DNA from: Calothrix sp. NIES-2098
Lineage (GTDB): Bacteria > Cyanobacteriota > Cyanobacteriia > Cyanobacteriales > Nostocaceae
Reading direction: 5' to 3'
Assembly: GCA_002368175.1 (NCBI GenBank)
Contig: AP018172.1
Coordinates: 62,001-126,000 of the forward strand
Length of the DNA stretch: 64,000 bases
Shown: positions 36,843 to 45,774 of the stretch, one piece after another
How the letters are laid out: every line of letters starts with the position of its first letter
Position numbering within the stretch: position 1 is the first letter of the stretch
Position numbers and translations under genes: made by a program
Notes under the pieces: model-generated
What the model saw: only the letters and a program-made list of their open reading frames with translations
What the model was told of the DNA's origin: nothing
Databases searched by the model: none

Positions 36843-36901
36843 ATTAAGTTTCCTAATGGAAACCGCCCGGTGAACCGCAGAGCCAACTCTGCGGTTTTTT
36901 T
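36825..36901 (+). promoter_or_regulatory. Transcription attenuator 1: mutually exclusive antiterminator/terminator
   Basis: Antiterminator: GCGGTTCACCGG (36825-36836) pairs over 12 bp with CCGGTGAACCGC (36867-36878). Terminator: CCGCAGAG (36875-36882) with CTCTGCGG (36887-36894), followed by seven T's. The two structures share CCGC (36875-36878), so only one can form. A ribosome finishing leader peptide 1 would cover the 5' antiterminator arm and favour termination. A ribosome stalled at the aromatic codons would leave it free. Confidence 0.82.
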
Positions 36902-36924
36902 GTTTTTAGGAGTATTTCATCGTC

Positions 36925-36987
36925 ATGGCCTATTTCGGTAGTTGGTTTTACGGCTTTTACTTTTGGCCCAGAGCAAGTTCCGGGTAG
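36925..36987 (+). CDS. Aromatic-rich leader peptide 2
   Basis: A 20-codon frame, MAYFGSWFYGFYFWPRASSG then TAG. Nine of its residues are aromatic (Y3, F4, W7, F8, Y9, F11, Y12, F13, W14). AGGAG lies at 36908-36912 with a 12-base spacing, a plausible ribosome binding site. As in leader 1, the final codons (18-20, AGT TCC GGG) encode the 5' arm of the next antiterminator. It differs in sequence from leader 1, so it is not a recent copy. Confidence 0.83.
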   Translation: MAYFGSWFYGFYFWPRASSG

Positions 36988-37051
36988 ATAGCGTCATGCC
37001 GATGATTTAGAACGCGCCCGGAACTCTCAAGATGAGATTCCGGGTTTTTTT
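36976..37051 (+). promoter_or_regulatory. Transcription attenuator 2: mutually exclusive antiterminator/terminator
   Basis: Antiterminator: AGTTCCGGG (36976-36984) pairs with CCCGGAACT (37017-37025). Terminator: CCCGGAA (37017-37023) plus TCTCA (37025-37029) pair with TGAGA and TTCCGGG (37033-37044) around AGA, followed by seven T's (37045-37051). The strand 37017-37025 is used by both, making them exclusive. The DAHP synthase RBS follows 33 bp later. Confidence 0.84.
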
Positions 37052-37096
37052 GTTAACAACTTCACTCTCATCACGTCAAACAAGGAGAATCTCACA

Positions 37097-37969
37097 ATGA
37101 TTAATGCTCAACTCGCTGCTCAATCCCATCCTCACCACCAAACAATCGTCAAACTCTCAGAAACAGTCAGCTTCGGGGGAGAAGAGATAGTCATTATTGG
37201 TGGCCCCTGCACTGTTGAAAGCTTAGAGCAGATGGAAACAGTCGCCCAAAAGTTAGCCGCTGCACCCGTACAGGCTTTGCGGGGTGGTGTCTACAAACCG
37301 CGGACATCTCCTTATGCTTTCCAAGGCATGGGTGAAGAAGGACTAGAAATTTTAGCGGCAGTGCGATCGCGCTACAATATCCCAGTTGTGACTGAAGTCA
37401 TGTCAATTGCCCAAATTGAAATAGTGGCAGCTCGCGCTGATATGCTGCAAATTGGTAGCCGGAATATGCAAAACTTCGACTTGCTCAAAGCTTTGGGACA
37501 AGCCAACAAGCCAATACTACTCAAGCGCGGTTTAGCGGCGACAATTGAAGAATTCGTCATGGCAGCTGAATATATTTTGAGCCACGGTAATCCTGATGTG
37601 GTACTTTGTGAAAGAGGGATTCGTAGCTTTGATAATTACACCCGCAATGTACTTGACTTAGGAGCAGTAGCAGCTCTCAAGCAAATTACTCATCTACCAG
37701 TGATTGTAGATCCATCCCATGCCGTAGGTAAACGAGAATTAGTAGCACCTATGGCTAAGGCTGCTGTTGCTTGTGGAGCAGATGGCTTAATTATCGAGTG
37801 TCATCCCCAACCAGAAAAGTCTGTTTCCGATGCACGTCAAGCACTATCTTTAGAAGATATGGTGAATTTGGTTGATAGTTTAAAGCCTATAGCCGCAGCA
37901 GTTGGGCGGAATATATCAGAATCTATCGGGGTAGGTTTAAAAACAGCCCCGATTTTTTGTGCTGCTTAA
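37097..37969 (+). CDS. aroF: 3-Deoxy-7-phosphoheptulonate (DAHP) synthase, type I-beta
   Basis: First enzyme of the shikimate pathway, condensing phosphoenolpyruvate and erythrose 4-phosphate. 290 residues, with IIGGPCTVES, ALRGGVYKPRTSPYAFQG, LQIGSRNMQNFDLL, PILLKRGLAATIEEF, LCERGIRSFDNYTRN and VIVDPSHAVGKRELV. These supply the metal and phosphate ligands of the KDO8P-synthase-like I-beta class. There is no ACT or chorismate mutase extension, so it lacks an obvious allosteric domain; expression control by the leader would then matter more. AAGGAGA precedes the ATG. No other aromatic genes are adjacent. Confidence 0.96.
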   Translation: MINAQLAAQSHPHHQTIVKLSETVSFGGEEIVIIGGPCTVESLEQMETVAQKLAAAPVQALRGGVYKPRTSPYAFQGMGEEGLEILAAVRSRYNIPVVTEVMSIAQIEIVAARADMLQIGSRNMQNFDLLKALGQANKPILLKRGLAATIEEFVMAAEYILSHGNPDVVLCERGIRSFDNYTRNVLDLGAVAALKQITHLPVIVDPSHAVGKRELVAPMAKAAVACGADGLIIECHPQPEKSVSDARQALSLEDMVNLVDSLKPIAAAVGRNISESIGVGLKTAPIFCAA

Positions 37970-37996
37970 ATTTTAGAAAAAATCTAAGTAACGGAC

Positions 37997-38089
37997 TGAC
38001 ACAGCTAAAATAATGCACTAAAAAATGTTCGTAGTTGCGCTTTAGCGCCTTCTAAACAATAAATTTAATGCCAAACTTTAGTTGTGTCA
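37997..38089. repeat. Inverted-repeat element (~93 bp)
   Basis: TGACACAGCTAAA (37997-38009) and TTTAGTTGTGTCA (38077-38089) are inverted with one mismatch. Between them is CGTAGTTGCGCTTTAGCGC, a motif that recurs at 52188-52206. It resembles a small non-autonomous element (MITE-like). No gene lies between 37970 and 38280. Confidence 0.5.
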
Positions 38090-38280
38090 CACCAGTAGCG
38101 CGCAATGCTCTAACCCAATGCACCAAAACCTTTGAATAGTGCGTTATGTCAAAAGCTAACGCAACGACAATAAAGCAAAAGCAACATCCACACTGCTTTT
38201 TGCCTCCCTATATGTATTCAAAAATCAAATATTAAGTCATAAATTTCTGTCTTGAAAAAAAGTCACAAGGCAGGGGAATA

Positions 38281-38519
38281 GCAATTGATTACTCCAAAAT
38301 CGCAAATGTAGTATCAAAAATCGCAAATGTAGTATGCGAAACGGCAATTGAGTACTCGAAAATCGCAATTGATGACTCCGAAATAGCAATTGATCGCTCC
38401 GAAATGGCAATTGATTGCCCCGAAATAGTAATTGAGTACTCCAAAATGGCAAATGTGGTATGCGAAACAGCAACTGAGTACTCGAAAATCGCAATTGTGA
38501 CTACCAAAATAGTAATTGC
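38281..38519. repeat. 21-bp degenerate tandem repeat array, copy 1
   Basis: Eleven units of exactly 21 bp, plus a partial one, begin GCAATTG or GCAAATG and end CCGAAAT or CGAAAAT-like. Every unit keeps the phase, starting at 38281, 38302, 38323 and so on. CAATTG is a palindrome at the head of most units. Because 21 is divisible by three, several frames stay open and encode heptapeptides such as IAISESS, but no start signal supports a gene. The same family recurs at 61860-62089. Confidence 0.85.
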
Positions 38520-38558
38520 GGCTAGCTATCCATCAAGAAGGCATCATTCTTTATAATT

Positions 38559-39806
38559 AGGACTTACGCAATTGGCACAAATAGCAGGCAGGGCAAAGCC
38601 CTGACACGCGACAATATAAATCAAACCAAGCACATAAAAATACTTGGGCGCTTCAGTTGCTGAATTAAATAATTAGAAAGCAAGTTATGCTTGATTTGAT
38701 AGATAGTTTTGCCAGTTCTATAGGCTAAATTCTTTAACCTAACCCAAACCAACATTGCACAAGCAATATGATTTCTTTGGAGTCTAGCTTTCCGACACTG
38801 GCAAGATTCAATGCCAGTTAGTTGTTTAATTTCCCTGTGAAACTCCTCTATTTTCCAACGAATTTTACACACCTGTTGTACAACATCCGTGGAACTTTGA
38901 GATAAATCGTTAGTGGCGACATAATCCGTTCTGTTGGTAGAAACAGTAACCCGGAATAGTTTCACTTTTTTATTAGCTGGGAATCCTTTAATTTTTATGA
39001 TTTTACCACAGTCTAATTCTTCTTGGTTCCATTCTAATAATTCAATCCGTTTATATTTTTCTTGACCAAATGTATCATCAACTAAACGATTATTTTTTAA
39101 AGGGCAATAATAAATTTTGTCTAAGCTATCAATATATAGCATTAAACTGTGTACCGCATACCATGTATCCATCAAAACAGTATCAAATGGTAAAAGCTTA
39201 TGATACACAAGGTTTTGGAGCATATCTTTCACATGGTCTATCTTGGTTTTCCCATCGACATCAGGATTAAAAATTCGATAATCTATGACCCAAAATCTTT
39301 GAAGTGTAGGGTTGACATACACGCAGCTAACTACACCAATGCCTTTCAGGACACCATGCTCATTACCACTATATTGTCTTCTGACTATTTCTATTTCTTC
39401 AGAATACTTTTTATCTAAAACGCTATCATCAAATATGATGTAACCATTTTCATCAGACTCAACGACCTCTTTCACGTTATCCCATAGTAAACGAGGTGTT
39501 AATTTTTCGGTTTTCAAATAATAGTTAATTGCGTCATGACTAATACTCTCTAAATGCTCTGCCAAATTGGTAATTGTATAATTAATTTGACTACTTAATA
39601 AATATTGGCAGTAATTAAGCTTAGTAAATCTCATTACCCTTAGCGAAATTTATCTAATATAACCTCTACCTATTTTCTCACGAATATTTCGATAGTACTT
39701 CCAAGACAGCGACTTCTATTACGAAGGCAAAGCTTTCAAAATCAGATTTAATTAATACATATGTACTATGAACTAACGATCGCATTGTGCCAGTTGCGTA
39801 AGTCCT
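38559..39806 (-). mobile_element. Insertion sequence, 1248 bp, DDE transposase (IS701-like)
   Basis: The ends are 22-bp inverted repeats beginning AGGACTTACGCAA (left, 38559-38580; right complement, 39785-39806), differing at one position. One transposase gene fills the element on the minus strand. No clean target duplication adjoins the ends; ATAATT occurs on both sides but offset by a few bases. The family name is tentative. Confidence 0.85.
38621..39634 (-). CDS. DDE transposase (IS701-like)
   Basis: 337 residues, apparently intact. The acidic triad is seen as D in YIIFDDSVLDKK (about residue 69), D in VLMDTWYAVHSL (about 155) and E in IRWKIEEFHREIKQLTG (about 277), the YREK-like block of IS4/IS701-type enzymes. 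The N-terminal 60 residues are helical, likely for end binding. It fills the IS bounded by 22-bp inverted repeats and is not disrupted, so the element could still be mobile. Confidence 0.88.
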   Translation of the reverse strand: MRFTKLNYCQYLLSSQINYTITNLAEHLESISHDAINYYLKTEKLTPRLLWDNVKEVVESDENGYIIFDDSVLDKKYSEEIEIVRRQYSGNEHGVLKGIGVVSCVYVNPTLQRFWVIDYRIFNPDVDGKTKIDHVKDMLQNLVYHKLLPFDTVLMDTWYAVHSLMLYIDSLDKIYYCPLKNNRLVDDTFGQEKYKRIELLEWNQEELDCGKIIKIKGFPANKKVKLFRVTVSTNRTDYVATNDLSQSSTDVVQQVCKIRWKIEEFHREIKQLTGIESCQCRKARLQRNHIACAMLVWVRLKNLAYRTGKTIYQIKHNLLSNYLIQQLKRPSIFMCLV

Positions 39807-40458
39807 GATAATTCCTAGCTTCAAAACATTGAGAAAAAACTAACAAACAGCAAATAAGCTGCTAAATAAATCACTTATAGAGATTGCATCACTCTAAAGA
39901 TAGGTACTTGAGTGAAACTTTGCAAAATCAAGCATTCTTTATCTTAGCTTTATAGATAATTGTGATTTTCTAATCAGCCTTTGTATAATCTTGAGTTTCA
40001 TTATTGATACTTCAAATACTTAAAGTAGGCTCGGTGTATTTTATTTACTGTGCTATAACAGAATGAACGTCTGTAATTCTCTTCAGAGCGATCGGTGTTG
40101 CAACTACCTGCTTAATAGCTGTATTTTATACATTAAAAATAAAACACTGACTTAATATTTTCTTGATAAAGCCAGAATTGAAGCTCTAAAAGCCCTTTAT
40201 TTTAAAGCATTTGAGAGACTTTATCCGAACTTTATGGACTAATGTATTGTTTTTATAAACACTTTACGTAAATAAAGAGTATTTACGTAGATAATGGAAA
40301 TATCTGCGACAATTAGATTAAGAAGTCCTGATTTTTGCTAGTAGCAGCAAATACAAATAAGGACGTAAATGTTTACTAGCCCCTGAAGAGTTAGTGCTTG
40401 CGACTCATGAAGAAAGTTTGCAGATAGCAAAAATCTAGTAATTCTGGATGAGAAAATT
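39807..40458. other. Non-coding region upstream of the PEP-CTERM gene
   Basis: 652 bp, AT-rich, with no supported gene or RNA. It contains a near-repeat TTTACGTAAATAAAGAGTATTTACGTAGA around 40263-40292 (two TTTACGTA motifs), which could be a binding site pair. Confidence 0.4.
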
Positions 40459-41145
40459 ATGAATTTTAAATCAATAGGCTTGGGAATAACTTTGACGTGT
40501 GGCACATTGGCTGTAGGCAATAGTCTAACTATGTCACCAGTTCAGGCGTTTAGCCTAAGTGGAACTGTAAGCTTATACGGGCGTGCTGACTTAGGCACTA
40601 ACACAAGCAATCCACTTTCAACTGCTATTACTTGGTTGAAGCAACCTAGGGTTGAAGAAGGTACGGGCGATTTTTTCAATTTAGAAGATCAACCAGTGAC
40701 AATCAAGAATCTACCTCTGACTCTAAAGGCAGGTGAAGTTGCAGGTAATAAGAATACCTACACATTTAACGCTGTGACTAGTTTCATTGATTTCGGTTCT
40801 TATAGTTTAAATGGACAAACTAAAAAGCTGACCTTTGACCTTGATGCAGGAAAACTTACTAGAACTATACAAACTAATGGTGTTGAGGTAGGTACCGTTA
40901 ATAATTTGCCATTTGGACTTAGTGGAAAATTTCTGTTTGGTGATGAGACTGTTGCTACAGGGTCTCTAAGTGGAAATAGAAGCTTCTTGGGTAGTGATTC
41001 TAGTGGTCTTACTACCATTAGTCTAACTACTCAAGCTGTACCCGAACCTTTAACTATATTGGGTTCAGCAACAGCTTTAGGATTCGGCACTACCCTGAAG
41101 AAGAAATACGGCAAAAAGCAAAACAAAGAAAAGACAACAGTTTAA
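40459..41145 (+). CDS. PEP-CTERM exported protein
   Basis: 228 residues. A signal peptide (about 1-32, ending VQAFS) is followed by a beta-rich domain with no recognised family (TVSLYGRADLGTNT, GNKNTYTFNAVTSFIDFGSYSLNG). The C-terminus has the PEP-CTERM sorting signal VPEPLTILGSATALGFGTTL, ending with basic KKKYGKK, so an exosortase should process it for surface display. The exosortase gene is not in the window. Confidence 0.9.
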   Translation: MNFKSIGLGITLTCGTLAVGNSLTMSPVQAFSLSGTVSLYGRADLGTNTSNPLSTAITWLKQPRVEEGTGDFFNLEDQPVTIKNLPLTLKAGEVAGNKNTYTFNAVTSFIDFGSYSLNGQTKKLTFDLDAGKLTRTIQTNGVEVGTVNNLPFGLSGKFLFGDETVATGSLSGNRSFLGSDSSGLTTISLTTQAVPEPLTILGSATALGFGTTLKKKYGKKQNKEKTTV

Positions 41146-41732
41146 TCGCCTTTTCTAGCATTTTCATTGTGCATAATTGAAGTGGTTACATAACAGAAGC
41201 GCTGGTTGATAATTTTTATTTTTGTTGCATCTAACCATTTGTCTACCCAAAACGAATAATTTTCTTAGCCTCTCAAGAGAGAGTTTAAGAACGAAGAGAT
41301 ACAGGTTGACTTTTTGGTATTAGTACAAAATTTCTCCAGTTTATTATATTGTTATCAGGTCTATCCAAACTTTGCCAGCGAATGATTAAATTCTTCACAA
41401 ATAAGAAATGTTGTACTAAACCATAATTCGAGAGATTTTGAAGTACAAGGTGCACTTTCCTAAAAATTCATCACTCAAGCTGCTAGGATGTGAAAATTAT
41501 TTTAGTTAGCCACGATCGCACTTAGCTATAATAAGAAATTAATCTGCTTCATTTGATGAGCTAGGTTGTTTATAATTATTCTAAAAAATCTCAAAATATC
41601 CAAAATTTCAATTAATAATAGCACCTACCTAAACATAGGCAGGTGCTATATCTTTCCATTTAATTTCAGGGATAAATAATATCTACACGAACTCCCTGAA
41701 GGTTAATATAATCAATTTTCAATCTAAATTTT
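41146..41732. other. Intergenic region with a hairpin
   Basis: Convergent intergenic DNA. TAGCACCT (41619-41626) pairs with AGGTGCTA (41641-41648), with further pairing of CCT/AGG inside, and may end one or both flanking transcripts although no clear U-tract follows. Nothing else is recognised. Confidence 0.45.
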
Positions 41733-42005
41733 TTACACAGCACTACTGCGGTTTAACAAATTCCACAAGAAAACAGCGATAAGCGCGCCGATAACTGCAA
41801 CTATGATACCAGTAATGCTGAGAGTAGAAGCAGTTAAGGCTAACGTTCCCGTAGTAAAGAATACTCCTAAACTACCGCCGATAAATGCACCGATGATACC
41901 TAACAAGATAGTTCCGAGAATTCCGCCACCTTGATGGCCTGGATAAATAGCCTTAGCGATCGCACCAGCTATTAGACCTAAAAGAAGCCAAGCAATAATG
42001 TTCAT
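41733..42005 (-). CDS. GlsB/YeaQ/YmgE family membrane protein
   Basis: 90 residues with three hydrophobic helices and the family pattern of glycines (LLLGLIAGAIAKAIYPG, GGGILGTILLGIIGAFIGG). These transglycosylase-associated proteins are small, stress-linked inner-membrane proteins of unclear biochemical role. It is a single gene with a 737-bp upstream gap. Confidence 0.88.
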   Translation of the reverse strand: MNIIAWLLLGLIAGAIAKAIYPGHQGGGILGTILLGIIGAFIGGSLGVFFTTGTLALTASTLSITGIIVAVIGALIAVFLWNLLNRSSAV

Positions 42006-42742
42006 TGTTGTGATTGAGTAACTTTTTCCTTCGATAAGTAAACATTAACAATTCACCAAGCAATTACCAATCTGCCATTAGAATTATTTATCCATATATC
42101 TAAAGAGTAATATAAAAAACGCTATATCTTTTGGTATATGCCTGAAATTTGATAAGTAAAAATTTGAAGAAAAAGCTCCTAGTAGGTCTAAGACTAGGGG
42201 CTTATAAAATTATTGCTTGGTAATATTAGTATATGTATTTATGGTTACGTCTCTCCTCTACTTTAAGAATTAAGCTGCTGTATTTCAAAAGTATTGTTAA
42301 CTTTACGTTTGCTAAAGTAAATTAGTAGCTTTTAAGGGAAAATTTTTGTAATAATCCTCTTAAGCATTACTCAGACGTTTGATTATCAAAATCACTTTAT
42401 ACCTTTGGACAGAGGTTTATTGGTTTTGGGTTCATGAAAATTTAAATTGAATAATTTATATTACTTTGCATTCACTCCCATTCAATTTAAGTTAAGTCTG
42501 CATTTCTAAACGCTGGCGGGTTTTGTTCAGACTCGATGGTTGGCGAGCTTGTGCAACTTATTTCTGTTTATTCCCAGCACGTTAGACGAAACATCAAATC
42601 ATTCATCAATATCAAGCGCCTAATTGAAAACCGGTTTCAATGTTTGCATAGAAGTGATTTTGAATTATTCTTGATTGCTTTAAATTCTGTAGTCTTTGGT
42701 ATTGTCAAAGCAAACTAAAATAATTGTTTCAAGGAGTAAGAA
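42006..42742. other. Non-coding region before the hemerythrin gene
   Basis: 737 bp. A hairpin AGCTCCTAGT/ACTAGGGGCT (42174-42202) may belong to a small RNA, since on the minus strand it is followed by TTTTTC; no adjacent gene needs it as a terminator. A 60-codon frame at 42536 is not supported by a start site or family. Confidence 0.4.
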
Positions 42743-43216
42743 ATGGCTAAATCACAAACACAAAATATTCTTTCTTTGATTGAGGCAGAACATCGCCAAG
42801 TTGAAAAACTCTTTGCAGAGGCAGAAAAGGCTGATTCTAATCAGTTATATGATTGCTTTAATCAAATATATAAAGCATTGACATTACACGCTAGGACTGA
42901 AGAACTAGTATTCTATCCAGCAATGCGAGAGTATGAGGAGACTGAACAATATATTGAAGAAGCTGAAGCAGAACACGAAGAGGCTAAAATTCTTCTAGAG
43001 GAAATTAAAGCACTCAAACCGACTGATTCAGAGTTTAAAACAAAAATTAAGGAACTGAAAAAGGCAGTTCAACATCATGTAGGAGAGGAAGAAGAAGAAA
43101 TTTTTCCAGCTATATCTGATTGTATGAGCGATCGCCAACTCAGCGAACTGGGTCAGGAGTTTGAAAAAACTAAAGCTCAACTAGAGGAAGAAGTGAAAGC
43201 TGCTATGATAACATAG
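42743..43216 (+). CDS. Hemerythrin HHE-domain protein
   Basis: 157 residues forming a four-helix bundle with the di-iron ligand pattern: H in EAEHRQVEKLF, H and E in HARTEELVFYPAM, H/E in EAEHEEAK, and HHVGEEEEEIFP. Such proteins bind oxygen or nitric oxide, or buffer iron; the role here is not determined. The ATG has AAGGAG seven bases upstream. The gene is alone and ends at a strong hairpin. Confidence 0.92.
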   Translation: MAKSQTQNILSLIEAEHRQVEKLFAEAEKADSNQLYDCFNQIYKALTLHARTEELVFYPAMREYEETEQYIEEAEAEHEEAKILLEEIKALKPTDSEFKTKIKELKKAVQHHVGEEEEEIFPAISDCMSDRQLSELGQEFEKTKAQLEEEVKAAMIT

Positions 43217-43277
43217 GGCAATTCTTACGCATTCTTTGTTGAGTAGATGATGTATCTTTAAGCATTCACATAAAACT

Positions 43278-43321
43278 TAGGTAGGTTTTTGATATTTAGT
43301 TGAATATCGGAAACCTACCTA
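43278..43321 (+). terminator. Long hairpin downstream of the hemerythrin gene
   Basis: TAGGTAGGTTT (43278-43288) pairs with AAACCTACCTA (43311-43321), and an inner GATATT pairs with AATATC. This makes 17 bp in two stacked parts. No long U-tract follows, so it may stabilise the 3' end rather than terminate alone. Confidence 0.65.
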
Positions 43322-43476
43322 AAAGTTTGTAAATTAAAAATTATACTATTTCACTTTCATAATCATACAAATGCACAAGTAAGGGTTTAGCAATAGTCAT
43401 AACTACGAACTCATTCTTCACTCATAATTAATGCGATGAACCATTAATAAACCGCAGCAACAGAAACTAAATAGCT

Positions 43477-44898
43477 ATGAAAGAAAACCAGGACTACCAT
43501 ATGTCTCCCGAAGAATTTCGCCACTGGGGATATAAAACTATTGATTGGATAGCCGACTATTTAGAGAATGTGGAAAAGCTTCCCGTTCTTTCGCAAGTTG
43601 AACCTGGAGATATTCGAGCAAAGTTACCAAATACTGCACCTGTGCAAGGCGAATCTTTTGCGGAGATTATAAAAGATATTGATGAAATAATAGTACCGGG
43701 ATTAACAAATTGGCAGTCTCCCAACTTCTTTGCATTCTTTCCTACAGGTATTTCTGCACCTTCAATTCTTGGCGAATTACTGAGTGCTGGTATGGGCGTG
43801 CAGGGAATGTTATGGGCTACTTCTCCGGCTTGTACTGAGTTAGAAACTCATGTTTTAGATTGGCTAGTAGATATGCTGGAATTACCCTTGCATTTTAAAT
43901 CTACTCAAACAGGGGGAGGAGTAATTCAAGATTCAGCTAGCAGTGCAACTCTTGTGGCTTTGGTAGCAGCGAGGGAACAAGCAAAAGCAGATATGAGTAA
44001 ATTAGTTGCTTACACTTCTACCCAGGCGCACTCTTCAGTTGAGAAGGGAGTCAAGATTGCGGGAATTAGCCATGAAAATTTGCGCTATATAGAAGTTGAT
44101 GCTAATTATGCAATGAAGCCAGAAGCATTACAACAATGCATAGAAAAAGATATTCAGGCTGGGTTAACGCCTTTTTATTTGGCTGCTACTGTCGGGACAA
44201 CTTCATCAAATGCAATCGATCCTTTACCGCAGTTAGGCGCGATCGCTCACAAATACAATATCTGGTTTCATGTTGATGGGGCAATGAGTGGTACAGCCGC
44301 CTTATGTCCTGAATTTCGCTGGATTCATCGAGGTTTGGAGTTAGCCGATAGCTATTGCTTCAATCCCCATAAATGGATGATGACAAATTTTGACTGTACT
44401 TGCTTTTACGCGCGCGATCGCGCCAAGCTAATTCAGTCCCTTTCAATCGTGCCAGAATACTTGAAAAATCAAGCCAGCGAATCAGGTGTGGTAATTGACT
44501 ATCGAGACTGGCAAATTCCCCTAGGAAGAAGATTCCGCAGCCTTAAGCTTTGGTTTGTGATTCGCCATTATGGAATTGCAGGCTTACAGCATTATGTGCG
44601 CAAGCATATAGCTTTAGCCCAAGAGTTTGCTGAATGGGTAAAATCAGATTCGCGCTTTGAATTAGCAGTCAATCCGCCGTTAAATTTGGTATGTTTTCGG
44701 CACAAAGGCGGCGATAAGATAAACCTTGCGATCGCTAACAGTCTCAACTCTTCTGGCAAAATATACCTAACTTCCACCAAGCTTGACCAAAAAGTTACTC
44801 TCAGAATGTCAATTGGACAAGCAACAACTGAGAAATTACACGTGCAGCAAGCTTGGGAATTAATCTGCCAAATAGCCGATGGAATTGTGGGTGTTTAG
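43477..44898 (+). CDS. PLP-dependent aromatic-L-amino-acid decarboxylase-like protein
   Basis: 473 residues, the length of group II decarboxylases (DOPA/tryptophan/tyrosine type). Family blocks are EEFRHWGYKTIDWIADYLENV, SPNFFAFFPTG, TSPACTELETHVLDWL, WFHVDGAMSG, the PLP lysine K299 in FNPHKWMM, and IPLGRRFRSLKLWFVIRHYG. It is predicted to release CO2 from Phe, Tyr, Trp or DOPA. The precise substrate is not determined. The 3' end overlaps the convergent phosphoribosyltransferase gene by 4 bp. Confidence 0.92.
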   Translation: MKENQDYHMSPEEFRHWGYKTIDWIADYLENVEKLPVLSQVEPGDIRAKLPNTAPVQGESFAEIIKDIDEIIVPGLTNWQSPNFFAFFPTGISAPSILGELLSAGMGVQGMLWATSPACTELETHVLDWLVDMLELPLHFKSTQTGGGVIQDSASSATLVALVAAREQAKADMSKLVAYTSTQAHSSVEKGVKIAGISHENLRYIEVDANYAMKPEALQQCIEKDIQAGLTPFYLAATVGTTSSNAIDPLPQLGAIAHKYNIWFHVDGAMSGTAALCPEFRWIHRGLELADSYCFNPHKWMMTNFDCTCFYARDRAKLIQSLSIVPEYLKNQASESGVVIDYRDWQIPLGRRFRSLKLWFVIRHYGIAGLQHYVRKHIALAQEFAEWVKSDSRFELAVNPPLNLVCFRHKGGDKINLAIANSLNSSGKIYLTSTKLDQKVTLRMSIGQATTEKLHVQQAWELICQIADGIVGV

Positions 44899-45566
44899 CT
44901 AGGAGTACCAAGAGATAGCGGTTGATGGGGATTTGCGGCTTTGATTAGCAACTCGCGAACTTCATCATCTGTAGTTTGCCCAAAGCGTTCATACCATTGA
45001 CCAACGCTGTAGAAAGGTTTGGGTGTCGCCAGACAAACCATTTCGTCTACTTTGTCTGCTAATTGTGAGTAAGCTGTGGATGGTGCAACTGGGACTGCAA
45101 CTACAATCCGGGTAGGTTGCTGTTTTCGGACTGCAAGAATCGCCGCCCACATGGTTGCACCAGTTGCTAAACCGTCATCTACCAAAATCACTGTCTTTCC
45201 TTGTAGTTTTGGGAAAGGGCCATTCCCACGATACAGCTGTTCTCGTCGCTTTAATTCTTGATATTCTTGCGCCGCTACTTCAGCAATATTTTGTTCCGAA
45301 AGATTGAGGTCGCGAACAATATCTTCATTAAGTATTTCTACATCACCAGATGCGATCGCTCCCATTGCCAACTCTTGTTGATTGGGTACGCCTAATTTGC
45401 GTACTAACAAAACATCTAATTCAATATTTAATACTGTAGCAATTTCAAAGGCAATAGGTACGCCACCTCTTGGTAAGGCTAGCACCAATACATCCGGGCG
45501 GTTAGCATAGCCTGTTAAATCTTGAGCTAACAACCGACCAGCTGAACTTCGGTCTGTAAATAACAT
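44895..45566 (-). CDS. Phosphoribosyltransferase-domain protein
   Basis: 223 residues of the type I phosphoribosyltransferase fold. The PRPP motif is VILVDDGLATGAT (about residues 128-140). An N-terminal ALPRGGVPIAFEIA and DVLLVRKLGVP complete the family pattern. These stand-alone proteins are often next to dienelactone hydrolase or related genes, and the base substrate is unknown. It overlaps the decarboxylase gene end to end by 4 bp. Confidence 0.9.
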   Translation of the reverse strand: MLFTDRSSAGRLLAQDLTGYANRPDVLVLALPRGGVPIAFEIATVLNIELDVLLVRKLGVPNQQELAMGAIASGDVEILNEDIVRDLNLSEQNIAEVAAQEYQELKRREQLYRGNGPFPKLQGKTVILVDDGLATGATMWAAILAVRKQQPTRIVVAVPVAPSTAYSQLADKVDEMVCLATPKPFYSVGQWYERFGQTTDDEVRELLIKAANPHQPLSLGTPS

Positions 45567-45774
45567 GAGTAATAAGTTGTTGCTACTATTTTTATCCTAT
45601 GAACCGATTTTAAAAAGCTAATAATTTCCTGTCTTCTTACTAATGGAGCGACATGTTCAGACTATGTATCTGCCTAAAGTATGAGTTAGTAATCGATCGG
45701 AGCACTTTAGCTTGAAGATACCTAATTAAAGCTATTATCTAAATTTATCTAGTCAATCTATACAAATAACTAAG

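Noticed and set aside
36786..37096. T-box or ligand-binding riboswitch before DAHP synthase
   Set aside because: No T-box sequence or known aptamer core is visible, while aromatic-rich reading frames and overlapping hairpin arms explain the region better.
38281..38519. CRISPR array
   Set aside because: The units are contiguous 21-mers with no alternating unique spacers, and no cas genes are near.
42536..42718. 60-codon frame before the hemerythrin gene
   Set aside because: No ribosome binding site or family resemblance; it ends just before the hemerythrin RBS, so it is more likely leader DNA.
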